Shown here piece after piece: positions 1 through 7,155 of a DNA stretch of 64,000 bases; the stretch's first letter is position 1, and every line of letters begins with the position of its first letter. Both the position numbers and the translations under genes were made by a program. This DNA is from Cellulomonas shaoxiangyii. Its GTDB lineage: Bacteria > Actinomycetota > Actinomycetes > Actinomycetales > Cellulomonadaceae. The notes under the pieces were generated by a model. The model saw only the letters and a program-made list of their open reading frames with translations, had not been told where the DNA came from and made no database searches. The stretch covers positions 1,488,001 to 1,552,000 of the forward strand of contig NZ_CP039291.1 in assembly GCF_004798685.1 (NCBI RefSeq). Reading direction: 5' to 3'.

Positions 1-276
1 GGTGTGCCGATGGACCCGAGCCGCGACACGGCCCTGTGGGACGCCGCGCTTCGTGCCGCTGGCCTGCCCGACGTCGCGCTGCACTCCGCCCGTCACACCA
101 CCGCCACGCTGCTGTACGAGCTGGGCGTGCCAGAGCGGACCCGCGTCCTCATCATGGGCCACTCGTCCGCGACGACGACGGCGGGCTACACGCACGTGGC
201 TGACCCGCTCATGCGGGACGCGATGGACCGGCTCGGGGCGCTGCTGTCCCCGGCGCTGCTCGAGGGCGCGTCATGA
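1..276 (+). CDS. int: Tyrosine integrase, C-terminal end (cut by window edge)
   Basis: This is the last 91 residues of a tyrosine recombinase; the N-terminal DNA-binding and core domains lie left of base 1. The visible part holds the catalytic H-x-x-R (HSAR), the GHSS box with the second His, and the nucleophile Tyr in AGYTHV, followed by a short helical tail. The enzyme would integrate and excise the prophage at a tRNA gene. The next gene starts inside its stop codon (ATGA overlap), so the two are probably co-translated. Its location at the far end from the tRNA at 37.4 kb fits an integrated phage whose attL lies just outside the window. The family is certain; the partnership with the 37.4-kb site is inferred. 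Confidence 0.9.
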   Translation, partial: GVPMDPSRDTALWDAALRAAGLPDVALHSARHTTATLLYELGVPERTRVLIMGHSSATTTAGYTHVADPLMRDAMDRLGALLSPALLEGAS

Positions 277-863
277 CCTCCCGCATCGACCCCGACACCC
301 GCGCCGTCGTCGTCCTGACCGTCGCCCTCGTCGCCACCCTCGGCGCCGTCTCGTTCGCCGTCTCGTTCGCCGGCCTGGTCGCGGTCGCGGAGTGGGCCGA
401 GTTGCCCCGGTGGCTGCGGTGGGCTGTCCCGGTGTTCGTGGACGGTGCGCTCCTGGCGTACACCCTGGCGATCCTGGTGCAGCGTGCCCGGGGTGAGTCC
501 ACCCGGTTCTCGTGGGCCGCGCTCGGGACGTTCACCCTCGTCTCGGTCGGCGCGAACGCGGCGCACGTCCTCGGCACGGGCGACGTCGCGGACTGGCGCA
601 CCCTCGTCGGCGCAGGGCTCGCAGCACTCGCGCCCCTCGGCGTCCTGGCCGCGACCCACACGGTGGCCGACCTGGCTATCGCGCGGCCCGGGGTGGTCCA
701 GGTCCGGGACGAGCCGGGACAGGTGGTGGACCAGGTGGCCGAGGCGCGGCGGCTGCGGGAGGTCGAGGGCCTGTCGCATCGAGCCATCGCGGCGGCCCTC
801 GGGGTGAGCAAGAGCACCGTGGCCCGGTGGGTGGGGCAGGGCGGGGCGGTCGAGGTGGCGTGA
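273..863 (+). CDS. DUF2637-type membrane protein with C-terminal helix-turn-helix
   Basis: A 196-residue protein. The N-terminal ~130 residues form about four hydrophobic segments (roughly 12-38, 50-70, 80-98, 103-125), typical of DUF2637 proteins found on actinobacterial phages and conjugative elements. After a charged linker, residues ~160-190 read as a sigma-like or resolvase-like helix-turn-helix (LSHRAIAAALGVSKSTVARW). A membrane module joined to a DNA-binding module suggests tethering of DNA or a membrane-sensing regulator; neither role is proven. It starts within the integrase stop codon, so it is likely expressed with int and may affect excision or plasmid-like maintenance. Confidence 0.72.
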   Translation: MTSRIDPDTRAVVVLTVALVATLGAVSFAVSFAGLVAVAEWAELPRWLRWAVPVFVDGALLAYTLAILVQRARGESTRFSWAALGTFTLVSVGANAAHVLGTGDVADWRTLVGAGLAALAPLGVLAATHTVADLAIARPGVVQVRDEPGQVVDQVAEARRLREVEGLSHRAIAAALGVSKSTVARWVGQGGAVEVA

Positions 864-874
864 CCTCTGGTGCG

Positions 875-906
875 GTGTAGCGCCAGCGAGTAGACTGGCG
901 CTACAC
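875..906. promoter_or_regulatory. Perfect 12-bp inverted repeat over a promoter -10
   Basis: GTGTAGCGCCAG (875-886) and its exact complement (895-906) flank an 8-base spacer. TAGACT at 891-896 is a good actinobacterial -10 and sits across the dyad centre. The first downstream gene starts at 925. This looks like an operator covering the promoter of the 925-2201 cassette. The RHH protein at 1185-1337 in that cassette is the natural candidate to bind it. Confidence 0.6.
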
Positions 907-924
907 CCAACGAGAGGCGAGACG

Positions 925-1188
925 ATGGACTGGACGCGCGAGGTCATGAACGTCTTGCAGAGCGGTTACGGCGACGCGACGCAGACCGTGCTCGACAGGC
1001 AGGTGGCCGGCGAGATCGTGAGGCATCTCCGGTCATCTGGATGGGCAGCCCCAGATGAGGTGCGGGCGCTGGTCGCGTGCGCGGGCGGAGAGGTCACGCT
1101 GGACCAGCGTGTCATGGCCGACCCGCCGGGCGAGTTGTTCGTCACGGATGACCTCGCGACAGGGAGCCGCAAGGTCTTCGTCCGGTGA
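925..1188 (+). CDS. Hypothetical prophage protein, 87 aa
   Basis: First gene behind the 875-906 operator, with a purine-rich ribosome site (GAGAGGCGAG) just upstream. The protein is a small soluble alpha/beta type with no signal peptide, membrane segment or motif I recognise. Its stop overlaps the GTG start of the next gene by GTGA, so it is part of a tightly coupled cassette. Function unknown. Confidence 0.6.
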   Translation: MDWTREVMNVLQSGYGDATQTVLDRQVAGEIVRHLRSSGWAAPDEVRALVACAGGEVTLDQRVMADPPGELFVTDDLATGSRKVFVR

Positions 1189-1337
1189 GCCCCAACCGCC
1201 CCGGCACCCCCACCACCACCTTCCGCCTCGACCCCGCCCTGCTGGCGGCGGCCAAGACCAAGGCCGCCGAGCGCGGCGAGACCCTGTCCGACGTGGTGCG
1301 GCGTGCGCTGCGGGAGTACGTGGAGGAGGAGCGATGA
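1185..1337 (+). CDS. Ribbon-helix-helix DNA-binding protein, 50 aa
   Basis: A tiny protein with the RHH (Arc/CopG/MetJ) layout: a beta strand (TTTFRLDPALL), helix A (AAAKTKAAERGE) and helix B (TLSDVVRRALREYVEEE). Such proteins bind operators as dimers of dimers. Both ends overlap neighbours (GTGA at the start, ATGA at the end). The inverted repeat at 875-906 is a plausible autoregulatory target. A second RHH protein lies at 29581-29712. Confidence 0.72.
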   Translation: MSPNRPGTPTTTFRLDPALLAAAKTKAAERGETLSDVVRRALREYVEEER

Positions 1338-1792
1338 GCGACCTGGTGGAGTTCCTGCGGGCGCGGCTGGGGGAGGACGAGGCGGCGTTCACGCTCCCCG
1401 AGTGGCAGCCCGACGTCGGCGGCGACTGGACCCTCAGTGGAGACGGGTTCTTCGCGACCTACTGGCCCGACAACACGGTGTCGGCCAGCATCTATCGGGG
1501 CGACGACCAGGTGGCCACGTCAGGCATCGTTTCCCGGCGATCGCGTGCCGAGTGTCAGGCGTTTGCCGAGGGATGGATCCGTGAGCACACGCGCGTCCTC
1601 GCCGACATCGAGGCCAAGCGGCAGATCGTGCAGACCTATATCGCGACGCTCGCCCACGAGCAGCAGTTCCAGGGGCAAGGCACGGCTTCTGCGGTCGCCG
1701 ATGGTGCTCGGGCGGTCGCAGAGGGCGTCGTCCGTCTGCTCGCCCTCCCGTATGCCGACCACCCCGAGTATCGGCCGGAGTGGGCGCCGTGA
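1334..1792 (+). CDS. DUF6221-family protein
   Basis: A 152-residue protein opening with MSDLVEFLRARLGEDE and carrying VLADIEAKRQIVQTY near the middle and a C-terminal ALPYADHPEYRPEWAP. These landmarks are those of the DUF6221 family, common in actinobacterial genomes and phages and of unknown function. No membrane segment is seen. It overlaps both neighbours by four bases (ATGA before, GTGA after). Family call from remembered motifs. Confidence 0.7.
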   Translation: MSDLVEFLRARLGEDEAAFTLPEWQPDVGGDWTLSGDGFFATYWPDNTVSASIYRGDDQVATSGIVSRRSRAECQAFAEGWIREHTRVLADIEAKRQIVQTYIATLAHEQQFQGQGTASAVADGARAVAEGVVRLLALPYADHPEYRPEWAP

Positions 1793-1962
1793 GCGATGCG
1801 CCCGATCACTACGCCGCCCTCGCAGCCGAGGACCGGGCCGTCGACCGCCGCATCTACGAGGCCAGCATGGAGAGCATGCGCCGCCTCGCCCGCAACGGTG
1901 ACCTGAGCATCACGCCCGACGAACTCCCCGAGGGCAGTGCGTTCCGGAAGGGGGAGCGGTGA
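1789..1962 (+). CDS. Hypothetical prophage protein, 57 aa
   Basis: A small charged, largely helical protein. The GTG at 1789 is chosen because it overlaps the previous stop as GTGA; another in-frame GTG lies nine bases upstream. The last bases overlap the start of the FHA gene. No recognisable motif; cassette membership is the only clue. Confidence 0.55.
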   Translation: MSDAPDHYAALAAEDRAVDRRIYEASMESMRRLARNGDLSITPDELPEGSAFRKGER

Positions 1963-2201
1963 GCGCGTCCTACACCGTCGGCAGGAGCCCGCAGGCCGAC
2001 ATCCATGTCGATGACGAGTACGCCTCACCCCTGCACGCGCGGCTCTACCAGGACGACGCCGGGCAGGTGTGGGTCGAGGATCTGGCGTCGACCAACGGCA
2101 CCTTCGTCAACGACGTCCGCGCGCCCCTCGGGACACCGGTGCGCGTCGGTCCTGGCGACACCGTGCGGGTGGGCCGAACCGCGCTGCCCTGGCGCCCCTA
2201 G
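1959..2201 (+). CDS. Stand-alone FHA-domain protein, 80 aa
   Basis: The whole protein is one forkhead-associated domain. Phosphothreonine-binding landmarks are present: G8-R9-S10 in the first loop, S23 and H26 (SPLHARL), and T45-N46-G47 with N51 (STNGTFVN). FHA domains read phosphothreonine marks placed by Ser/Thr kinases. A lone phage-borne copy has no enzyme domain, so it may act as an adaptor or decoy for host kinase signalling; that is inference. It is last in the rightward cassette and converges with the gene at 2198-2455, overlapping it by four bases. Confidence 0.82.
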   Translation: MSASYTVGRSPQADIHVDDEYASPLHARLYQDDAGQVWVEDLASTNGTFVNDVRAPLGTPVRVGPGDTVRVGRTALPWRP

Positions 2202-2455
2202 CGCCGCCTCACATCCCCCACCCCCACCCACACCACCGCCGGCCACAGCCGCACGTCTCCCGTGTCCACGCGCACGAGCTCGCGCGTCCACTCCAGCGCC
2301 TCCCCGTCGACCCACTCCTCCCCACCGCGCTCGAACTCCAGGCGCACGGTCACGGGGATGGGGTGCTCGACGTCGGCGTGCGGGCCGGGTGGGACGTCGT
2401 GCGCGTTGAGGGCGCGTTGGGTGCCTTCGAGGGCGCCGCGGGTGTTGTCTGCCAT
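2198..2455 (-). CDS. Hypothetical prophage protein, 85 aa
   Basis: Leftmost leftward gene, placed after the terminator at 2481-2519 and therefore probably weakly transcribed or served by read-through. The protein is acidic in the middle (EFERGGEEWVDGEALEWTREL) with no membrane segment. No family recognised. Confidence 0.5.
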   Translation of the reverse strand: MADNTRGALEGTQRALNAHDVPPGPHADVEHPIPVTVRLEFERGGEEWVDGEALEWTRELVRVDTGDVRLWPAVVWVGVGDVRRR

Positions 2456-2480
2456 GGGGACAGTGTGCGGGGACGACGAA

Positions 2481-2519
2481 AGCCCCCGCCCTCAGCCGGG
2501 GTGGCTGAGAGCGGGGGCT
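2481..2519 (-). terminator. Terminator of the late (structural/lysis) operon
   Basis: AGCCCCCGC (2481-2489) pairs with GCGGGGGCT (2511-2519), and CTCAGCC with GGCTGAG inside it, giving about 16 paired bases broken by one mismatch and a 5-base loop. It lies 20 bases past the stop of the receptor-binding protein. On the leftward transcript it is followed by a short U run (TTTCG). Confidence 0.78.
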
Positions 2520-2538
2520 GTCGTGGTGCGGCTGGGTG

Positions 2539-4839
2539 TCAGATGATGATCGCGCCCAGGTCGAGAGATCGCCGGCCCACCGTGGCGGTGCCGGTGTCGA
2601 CGGAGCCGACGAGCTGGATGTAGCCGACGGCCTCCGGGGTGTTGTCGTCATAGACCTCGACCGGCCGCCACGGTCCGTATCGCGGGCGCATCGTGGTCCC
2701 GGACGAGGCCGCCGTCAGGTCCCGGTCGATCGTCTCGCCCGTCGTCTCGTTGACCTGTCGCAGCCCGATGGTCGCGACCGTCCCGCCCGGGCGGCTATAC
2801 CGGACGAACGCTCGCACGAGCAACATCCGCACCTGCGAATCCAGCATGGTGGGGATGAGCGGCAGGGACTGATCCTGGCCGATGGTCGTCGGCGTGGTCG
2901 CCGTGATGTTCTCGGTCGCGAAGCCGCCGCGCGAGGCGATGGTCGTCATGCGCGGCAGGCGAGCGGCGCCCTGCTCCAGCAGGCCGATCCGGGACAGGTC
3001 GATCACCAGGACCGCGCCCCACACGTGGTACCACAGGCGGTCGTCAAGAAACTCCTCCGCCTGTCCGTTGCTCTTGCCCGGGCACAGCAGGATCCGAAGC
3101 TCGTCACGCTCGTACAGCGCCTGGGTGTCGAACGACGGGCGGGCGTCCCCGAGCTCCAGTTCGGCGATCGCGAAGTCCGTGCCGTACAGGTCGTCGCCCG
3201 GCGTGAGGTCGATCATCCGCAGCGACCCGCGCCGGCCCTCTCGGCGGTATCGCCAGATCAGGTACGTGCGCCCCGACGCGGTCGTCACGACCGAGGTGTT
3301 CCCCAACGTCCCCTGCACGGTCGACCCGGTCATCTCGAGTCGGTAGGTCAGGTCGGTGACCTGCTCAGAGTGCCAGCCCGTGTCATCGAGCCACACGTGG
3401 TGGATCTGGGTGTAGCCATTGGCGTCGTACCGGAACGCGGCGGTGTGGACGCGGCCGGCGGCGTCGACCTCGCAGCCCATCGAGTTGAGCAGACCACCGT
3501 TCTCCGGGATGGCGACGCCGACCTCGGATGTGTCGAGCGTGATGGGCCCGACGTAGGCACTGTCGTCGCTCCTGCGCCATGTGACACCGGCGTCGTCGCT
3601 GTAGGCGTAGCAGATGTCGTGGTTGGTGTTGACGGCCGACGTCCTGCGCCAGCACCACGTCAGGTGCATGCGCCCGGGGTGCGCGCCACCTGCGCGCTCG
3701 ACGGCCACGTGGTTGACGTAGGGCGACTGCCCCGACGCGGCTCCATCGATCACCTTCGCCACGCGCGTCCATGCGGCGCCGCCCCAGCGGTTCAGCACGT
3801 AGTCGCCGGAGCCGGACCCGCCCTGACGGAACCCGAACAGCAGCGCGCCGTCGACCTTGAAGAACGACGGGTAGGAGACCTCCGTCTCATCCCCGACCAT
3901 CACCTCGACGGTCCATGCGGTGATGTCGCCCGGCGCCGCCGAGCGCACGTACCGGATCGGGGCCGAGTGCACGTTCCCGACCAGGTGCACGAACCCGGCT
4001 GCGTCGACCCCGATGTCCAGGCCGTTGTGCAGGTCGACCGTGAAGCCAAGCGGGTCGCCAGCCAGTGTTGTCAGGTCGAAGGTCTGCCACTCGTCACGCA
4101 CCCGCTTGCCGATGATCGCGTGAGGGCGCGTGCCACCCGACCACCATGCGGCGTACTGCGTGCCGTCCGGTGCGGTGGTGACGTTGTCCATGCCCCACGA
4201 GACGCTGTTCTGCGTGGTCGCGCCCCAGAGGGTGCCGGGCAGGGGGTGGATGTCCACGAGCGGGCGTGCCGCCCGGGGTGCCGCCGCCCGGGCGAGCGTC
4301 AGTGCCTCGGCGGCCACGGTCGTCGCCCCGGCCAGCGCGGCAGCAGCGTCCTCGGCGGCCTTCTGCGCCGCGGCGACGATCGCGGACCAGGAGTCCGGGA
4401 TGCTGACGACCTGCCCGGAGACGGTGCCGACGGGGACCGTCTTGTCCAGGTCCAGCGTGGACCCGTCGCCCCCAGGCAGGACGAACGGGCCCACCTCCAC
4501 CGGGGGGATGCCCAGAGTGCGCCCGTCCGCGTCCCGGAAGGACAGCAGCGCGCGGTACGTGTGCGTGTGAGAGCCGGGCGCGGACACGTCGATGAGAGCA
4601 CCCGTGCGCCCGTCACGCCAGCCAGGGACGTCGGTGCGCGGCAGGACGACCGTCGCCTCGGTGCCCGGCTCGGACAGCACCTCCGCAGGCTCGGACTCGA
4701 ACCGGTACCCCGTCTCGTCCCACACCAGGGAGCGCGTCGAGGTGACCTTGAGGGAGATGCGGAGGCTCTTCGCCGCCTCCACGGTCATCGCGCCGCCGAC
4801 GGACACGGCCCGCGTCAGGACGTACGGGGGGTAGGCCAT
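2539..4839 (-). CDS. Receptor-binding/tail fibre protein with BNR-4-like repeats
   Basis: A 766-residue protein. Residues 1-130 resemble a baseplate attachment region, followed by an Ala-rich helical linker. A long central part (about 200-560) has repeated Trp/Asp-rich blades such as VTTAPDGTQYAAWWSG and DIGVDAAGFVHLVGN, characteristic of BNR-4 beta-propellers also seen in polysaccharide lyases. The last ~200 residues form a beta-rich domain. It probably binds, and may cut, a cell-wall or capsule glycan. The start at 4839 has a clean GGAG five bases upstream; a longer in-frame start at 4878 lacks one. It is the last structural gene before the terminator. No catalytic residues could be assigned. 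Confidence 0.72.
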   Translation of the reverse strand: MAYPPYVLTRAVSVGGAMTVEAAKSLRISLKVTSTRSLVWDETGYRFESEPAEVLSEPGTEATVVLPRTDVPGWRDGRTGALIDVSAPGSHTHTYRALLSFRDADGRTLGIPPVEVGPFVLPGGDGSTLDLDKTVPVGTVSGQVVSIPDSWSAIVAAAQKAAEDAAAALAGATTVAAEALTLARAAAPRAARPLVDIHPLPGTLWGATTQNSVSWGMDNVTTAPDGTQYAAWWSGGTRPHAIIGKRVRDEWQTFDLTTLAGDPLGFTVDLHNGLDIGVDAAGFVHLVGNVHSAPIRYVRSAAPGDITAWTVEVMVGDETEVSYPSFFKVDGALLFGFRQGGSGSGDYVLNRWGGAAWTRVAKVIDGAASGQSPYVNHVAVERAGGAHPGRMHLTWCWRRTSAVNTNHDICYAYSDDAGVTWRRSDDSAYVGPITLDTSEVGVAIPENGGLLNSMGCEVDAAGRVHTAAFRYDANGYTQIHHVWLDDTGWHSEQVTDLTYRLEMTGSTVQGTLGNTSVVTTASGRTYLIWRYRREGRRGSLRMIDLTPGDDLYGTDFAIAELELGDARPSFDTQALYERDELRILLCPGKSNGQAEEFLDDRLWYHVWGAVLVIDLSRIGLLEQGAARLPRMTTIASRGGFATENITATTPTTIGQDQSLPLIPTMLDSQVRMLLVRAFVRYSRPGGTVATIGLRQVNETTGETIDRDLTAASSGTTMRPRYGPWRPVEVYDDNTPEAVGYIQLVGSVDTGTATVGRRSLDLGAIII

Positions 4840-4855
4840 CACCACTCCAGGGGGA

Positions 4856-4960
4856 TCAGCAGCACGGGCAGGGGTCACAGCACTCCGCCGCGGCGAGCGG
4901 GGACGTGCACGTGCACCCGCAGCGGGGGCACGGCGTCAGCAGCGGGCGGGGGTCGGTCAT
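4856..4960 (-). CDS. Cysteine-rich micro-protein, 34 aa
   Basis: A small frame between the holin-like gene and the receptor-binding gene, starting two bases after the holin-like stop. Nine of 34 residues are Cys: CPRCGCTC in the middle and an ECCDPCPCC tail. That suggests metal binding or a disulfide knot. There is no strong ribosome site, so translation would rely on coupling. Confidence 0.45.
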   Translation of the reverse strand: MTDPRPLLTPCPRCGCTCTSPLAAAECCDPCPCC

Positions 4961-4961
4961 G

Positions 4962-5192
4962 TCACCGGGTGGGGCGGTACGCGACGCCCAGGGCCCCGGT
5001 CAGGAACAGCAGCGCTCCGTTGATGACGCCGACCGCCTGGCCCGTGTTCTCCGCCTGCTCGGGGAGGTAGATCGCGACGAGGCCCGACGCGAGCAGGCCC
5101 AGGAAGCCGACCGTGAGGGCGACGTAGTAGATGAGCGTGCGCAGGCCAGCGGGGACGGCGGGCTGCTCGGGGGTGGGGGTGACGTGGGACAT
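4962..5192 (-). CDS. Holin-like membrane protein
   Basis: A 76-residue protein with a short polar N-terminus, two transmembrane segments (about 19-42 and 52-70) joined by a short acidic turn (PEQAENTG), and a basic C-terminus (YRPTR). Size, topology and position next to the endolysin region fit a class II phage holin. The family is not recognised by sequence. It is preceded by a GGAG-type ribosome site and followed after one base by the Cys-rich micro-gene. Confidence 0.65.
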   Translation of the reverse strand: MSHVTPTPEQPAVPAGLRTLIYYVALTVGFLGLLASGLVAIYLPEQAENTGQAVGVINGALLFLTGALGVAYRPTR

Positions 5193-5201
5193 GGGGACTC
5201 C

Positions 5202-5858
5202 TCAGGGTGTGGTGCACAGGGCGACGGTGCGCCACTGCTGCGAGAGCAGGTCATCGGGCGTGGCGCGCGTGTCGACGGCGAGCGTCGTGAGCGTCGTGCC
5301 GTCGGGGCAGGTGGGACCGGGCGGACCAGCAGGGCCGTCGGTGCCGGGCGGACCGACCTCGCCAGCAGGCCCAGCGGCGCCAGGCTCACCCGCTGGCCCT
5401 TGGGGGCCAGGCGGACCGGGTGCCCCCGTGGGGCCCGTTGCGCCGGCCGGACCGGGAGGGCCGCCAGCGCCGCGCTCACCGGGGGAGCTGGCGGCGCCAC
5501 TCGGACCCGGGGGACCGGCCGGGCCAGGCTCACCCGCAGGCCCGGGTGGGCCCTCTGTGCCACGGGCGCCGCTGCTGCCAGGCTCGCCACGGTCACCGCG
5601 CGCCGGCGTGGGGAGCACGTTGGGTGCGGGCGTGTCGGGCTTCACGCCCTGCTCGACCGCCTGCTCGTACAGCTCGGCGTACCGACGCGACGACTCCGCG
5701 ACGGCGGCCTCGAGCGTGTCGATCGCCGTGGCCTGGTCGGCGCGCTCACCATCGCCGCGCGCCTGGTTGTTCAGCACGAACAGGACTGCCGCGGCGAGGG
5801 CCACGAGGAACACCCCGAACGCGACCGTGCGGGCCGCCTTCTGGACCTTGATGCCCAT
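5202..5858 (-). CDS. Membrane-anchored collagen-like protein in the lysis cassette
   Basis: A 218-residue protein with a cytoplasmic KVQKAAR start, one membrane segment (about 11-30), a helical stretch (45-72), then Gly-X-Y triplets from about 88 to 183 (many GPP, GEP and GPA). A small C-terminal domain has two cysteines (C184, C215) that could form a disulfide. Collagen-like repeats are common in phage tail fibres, but here the protein is anchored in the inner membrane between holin-like genes, so a lysis or envelope-spanning role is more likely. It overlaps the upstream gene by ATGA. The start at 5858 was chosen for that overlap. Confidence 0.7.
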   Translation of the reverse strand: MGIKVQKAARTVAFGVFLVALAAAVLFVLNNQARGDGERADQATAIDTLEAAVAESSRRYAELYEQAVEQGVKPDTPAPNVLPTPARGDRGEPGSSGARGTEGPPGPAGEPGPAGPPGPSGAASSPGERGAGGPPGPAGATGPTGAPGPPGPQGPAGEPGAAGPAGEVGPPGTDGPAGPPGPTCPDGTTLTTLAVDTRATPDDLLSQQWRTVALCTTP

Positions 5859-6274
5859 CAGCCGCCGCCACCTCTCGAGATGATCCAGCCGATGACGGCG
5901 ACGAGGATGGTCAGGCCGCTGGACCCGCCCCACTTCACCCACGCGGAGACCTTGTCGAACTGCCGCTCGAGGCGGGCCACGTCTTCCTTGCGGGCGTCCC
6001 GCTCGGTCTTGATCTGCGTGTCGCGGATGCTCGACTCAGCTGCGATCATCGCCAGCCGCTCCGTCTTGGCCTTCTCGTCCGCCACCTCGCGTGTGCGCCG
6101 CTCGTCCGCGACCTCCGTGCTGATGCGCTCGAACGTCTCGCGCACCGACACCTGGAACTCACGCAACGTCTCCCGGGTGACTGAGTTGTCGCGGATCTGC
6201 CGCACGTCGTCACGGACCTCGCGCAGGGTCCGCATGAGTTCCCACGATGTGGGCTCCGCCTCGCCGTTAGCCAT
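5858..6274 (-). CDS. XhlA/DUF2746-like coiled-coil membrane protein (putative holin partner)
   Basis: A 138-residue protein. Residues ~10-110 are highly charged heptad-like helix ([33 protein letters not shown]), then [10 protein letters not shown] leads into one C-terminal membrane segment (about 118-133). The same architecture is seen in XhlA hemolysin-type and DUF2746 phage proteins that work with holins. It lies directly downstream of the endolysin and overlaps the collagen-like gene. Function by architecture and context. Confidence 0.6.
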   Translation of the reverse strand: MANGEAEPTSWELMRTLREVRDDVRQIRDNSVTRETLREFQVSVRETFERISTEVADERRTREVADEKAKTERLAMIAAESSIRDTQIKTERDARKEDVARLERQFDKVSAWVKWGGSSGLTILVAVIGWIISRGGGG

Positions 6275-6286
6275 CCGTCCCCCTGC

Positions 6287-6343
6287 CTAGCGAGCGTGCG
6301 CGGCAACCCGGCGGGTGCGCTCGTGCTTGCGGCCTCCGGGCAT
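6287..6343 (-). CDS. Possible 18-aa basic leader peptide
   Basis: An ATG overlaps the endolysin stop (TGATG) and opens an 18-residue Arg/Lys/His-rich frame ending 12 bases before the next gene. Coupled re-initiation could carry ribosomes to the coiled-coil membrane gene. It may be chance; only the overlap and spacing support it. Confidence 0.28.
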   Translation of the reverse strand: MPGGRKHERTRRVAAHAR

Positions 6344-7155
6344 CAGCTCGCGAGCCGCGCGTGCAGCGCGTCCACGACCTCGCGCGCCAGGTCCGGGCCG
6401 AGCTCGCCGGCCAGCGCATCGGCCAGCGCGCCGACGTCGACCGGGCCGTCGCCGCCGATCCCCGCCCCCTGGAGCGCCTGGACCAGACGGCCCGTGTCAC
6501 CCGCCCCGGAAACGCCCTCGGAGCGCAGGACCTTCGTCGTCTCCTGGGACACGATCGTGCGCATGGGCCCGTCGAGCCGGCCAAGGTCCGCAGCGCCCGA
6601 GACGCCCTCGGAGCGCAGGGCGCCCGTCACGGCGTCGATGACGTCCTGGATGCTCGCCATGATGTCCTCCTCCTGGATGCCCGGGATCGGGCGCGTGTCG
6701 ATGCTGGGCAGGCTCGGCAGCCCAGGCCCCGAGCTGGTGGACAGCGAGCGGGCGATGCTCCACGGGCGCGCGTCGCGGTCCCACGTGACGCCCCGCCGTA
6801 CGGACACGTGCACGTGCTGGGAGTGGGCGTTCGGCCCCGTGTACGGCTGCCAGCCGCCGCGAGCGAAGGCGGCCGGGTTCTGCCAGATGCGGCCCTCGTA
6901 GATCACGTAGGCCACACGGGGGTCGCGGATGATCTGCGCGACGAGTCCCGACGCCTCACCGCCCGGCGTCAGGTTCTCGTCGATGTCGATCGCGCGGACG
7001 ATGCCGCCCGCCGACCGGTCGGGGTTGTGGTCCGATGGGCGCGCCTGGTGCGACGTGTCGCCGATCCATCCGTCCGACGTGCGGTCGCGGCCAGGCCAGA
7101 GCGCGTCCACGTCGGCGCGCAGGCGCACGAGTGCGGGGGAGAGGTGGTAGGCCAT
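6343..7155 (-). CDS. Endolysin, M15-type L,D/D,D-carboxypeptidase
   Basis: A 270-residue protein. The N-terminal domain has the zinc-peptidase M15 signature: SDHNPD (H43), AIDID (D57) and HSQHVHVS (H114/H116), so it should cut peptide cross-links in the cell wall. The C-terminal half (about 160-270) is not a known wall-binding domain. It contains a duplicated 15-residue unit, LRSEGVSGAADLGRL at 180 and LRSEGVSGAGDTGRL at 210, plus another helical segment, which may form the wall-binding part. The start at 7155 overlaps the upstream stop by ATGA. It is followed by membrane proteins typical of a lysis cassette. Confidence 0.85.
   Translation of the reverse strand: MAYHLSPALVRLRADVDALWPGRDRTSDGWIGDTSHQARPSDHNPDRSAGGIVRAIDIDENLTPGGEASGLVAQIIRDPRVAYVIYEGRIWQNPAAFARGGWQPYTGPNAHSQHVHVSVRRGVTWDRDARPWSIARSLSTSSGPGLPSLPSIDTRPIPGIQEEDIMASIQDVIDAVTGALRSEGVSGAADLGRLDGPMRTIVSQETTKVLRSEGVSGAGDTGRLVQALQGAGIGGDGPVDVGALADALAGELGPDLAREVVDALHARLAS

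Noticed and set aside
2536..5070. Long rightward frame of about 840 codons across the receptor-binding gene
   Set aside because: Antisense shadow of the fibre gene; Arg/Asp/His-rich composition with no fold or ribosome site, typical of high-GC antisense frames.
5280..5600. Repeat array considered as CRISPR
   Set aside because: Repeats are in-frame Gly-X-Y codons with no spacers or cas genes.
5131..5883. Rightward Gly/Pro-rich repeat frame
   Set aside because: Mirror image of the collagen-like gene; GC-rich triplet repeats read as Gly/Pro on both strands. The leftward frame has an anchor and lysis context.
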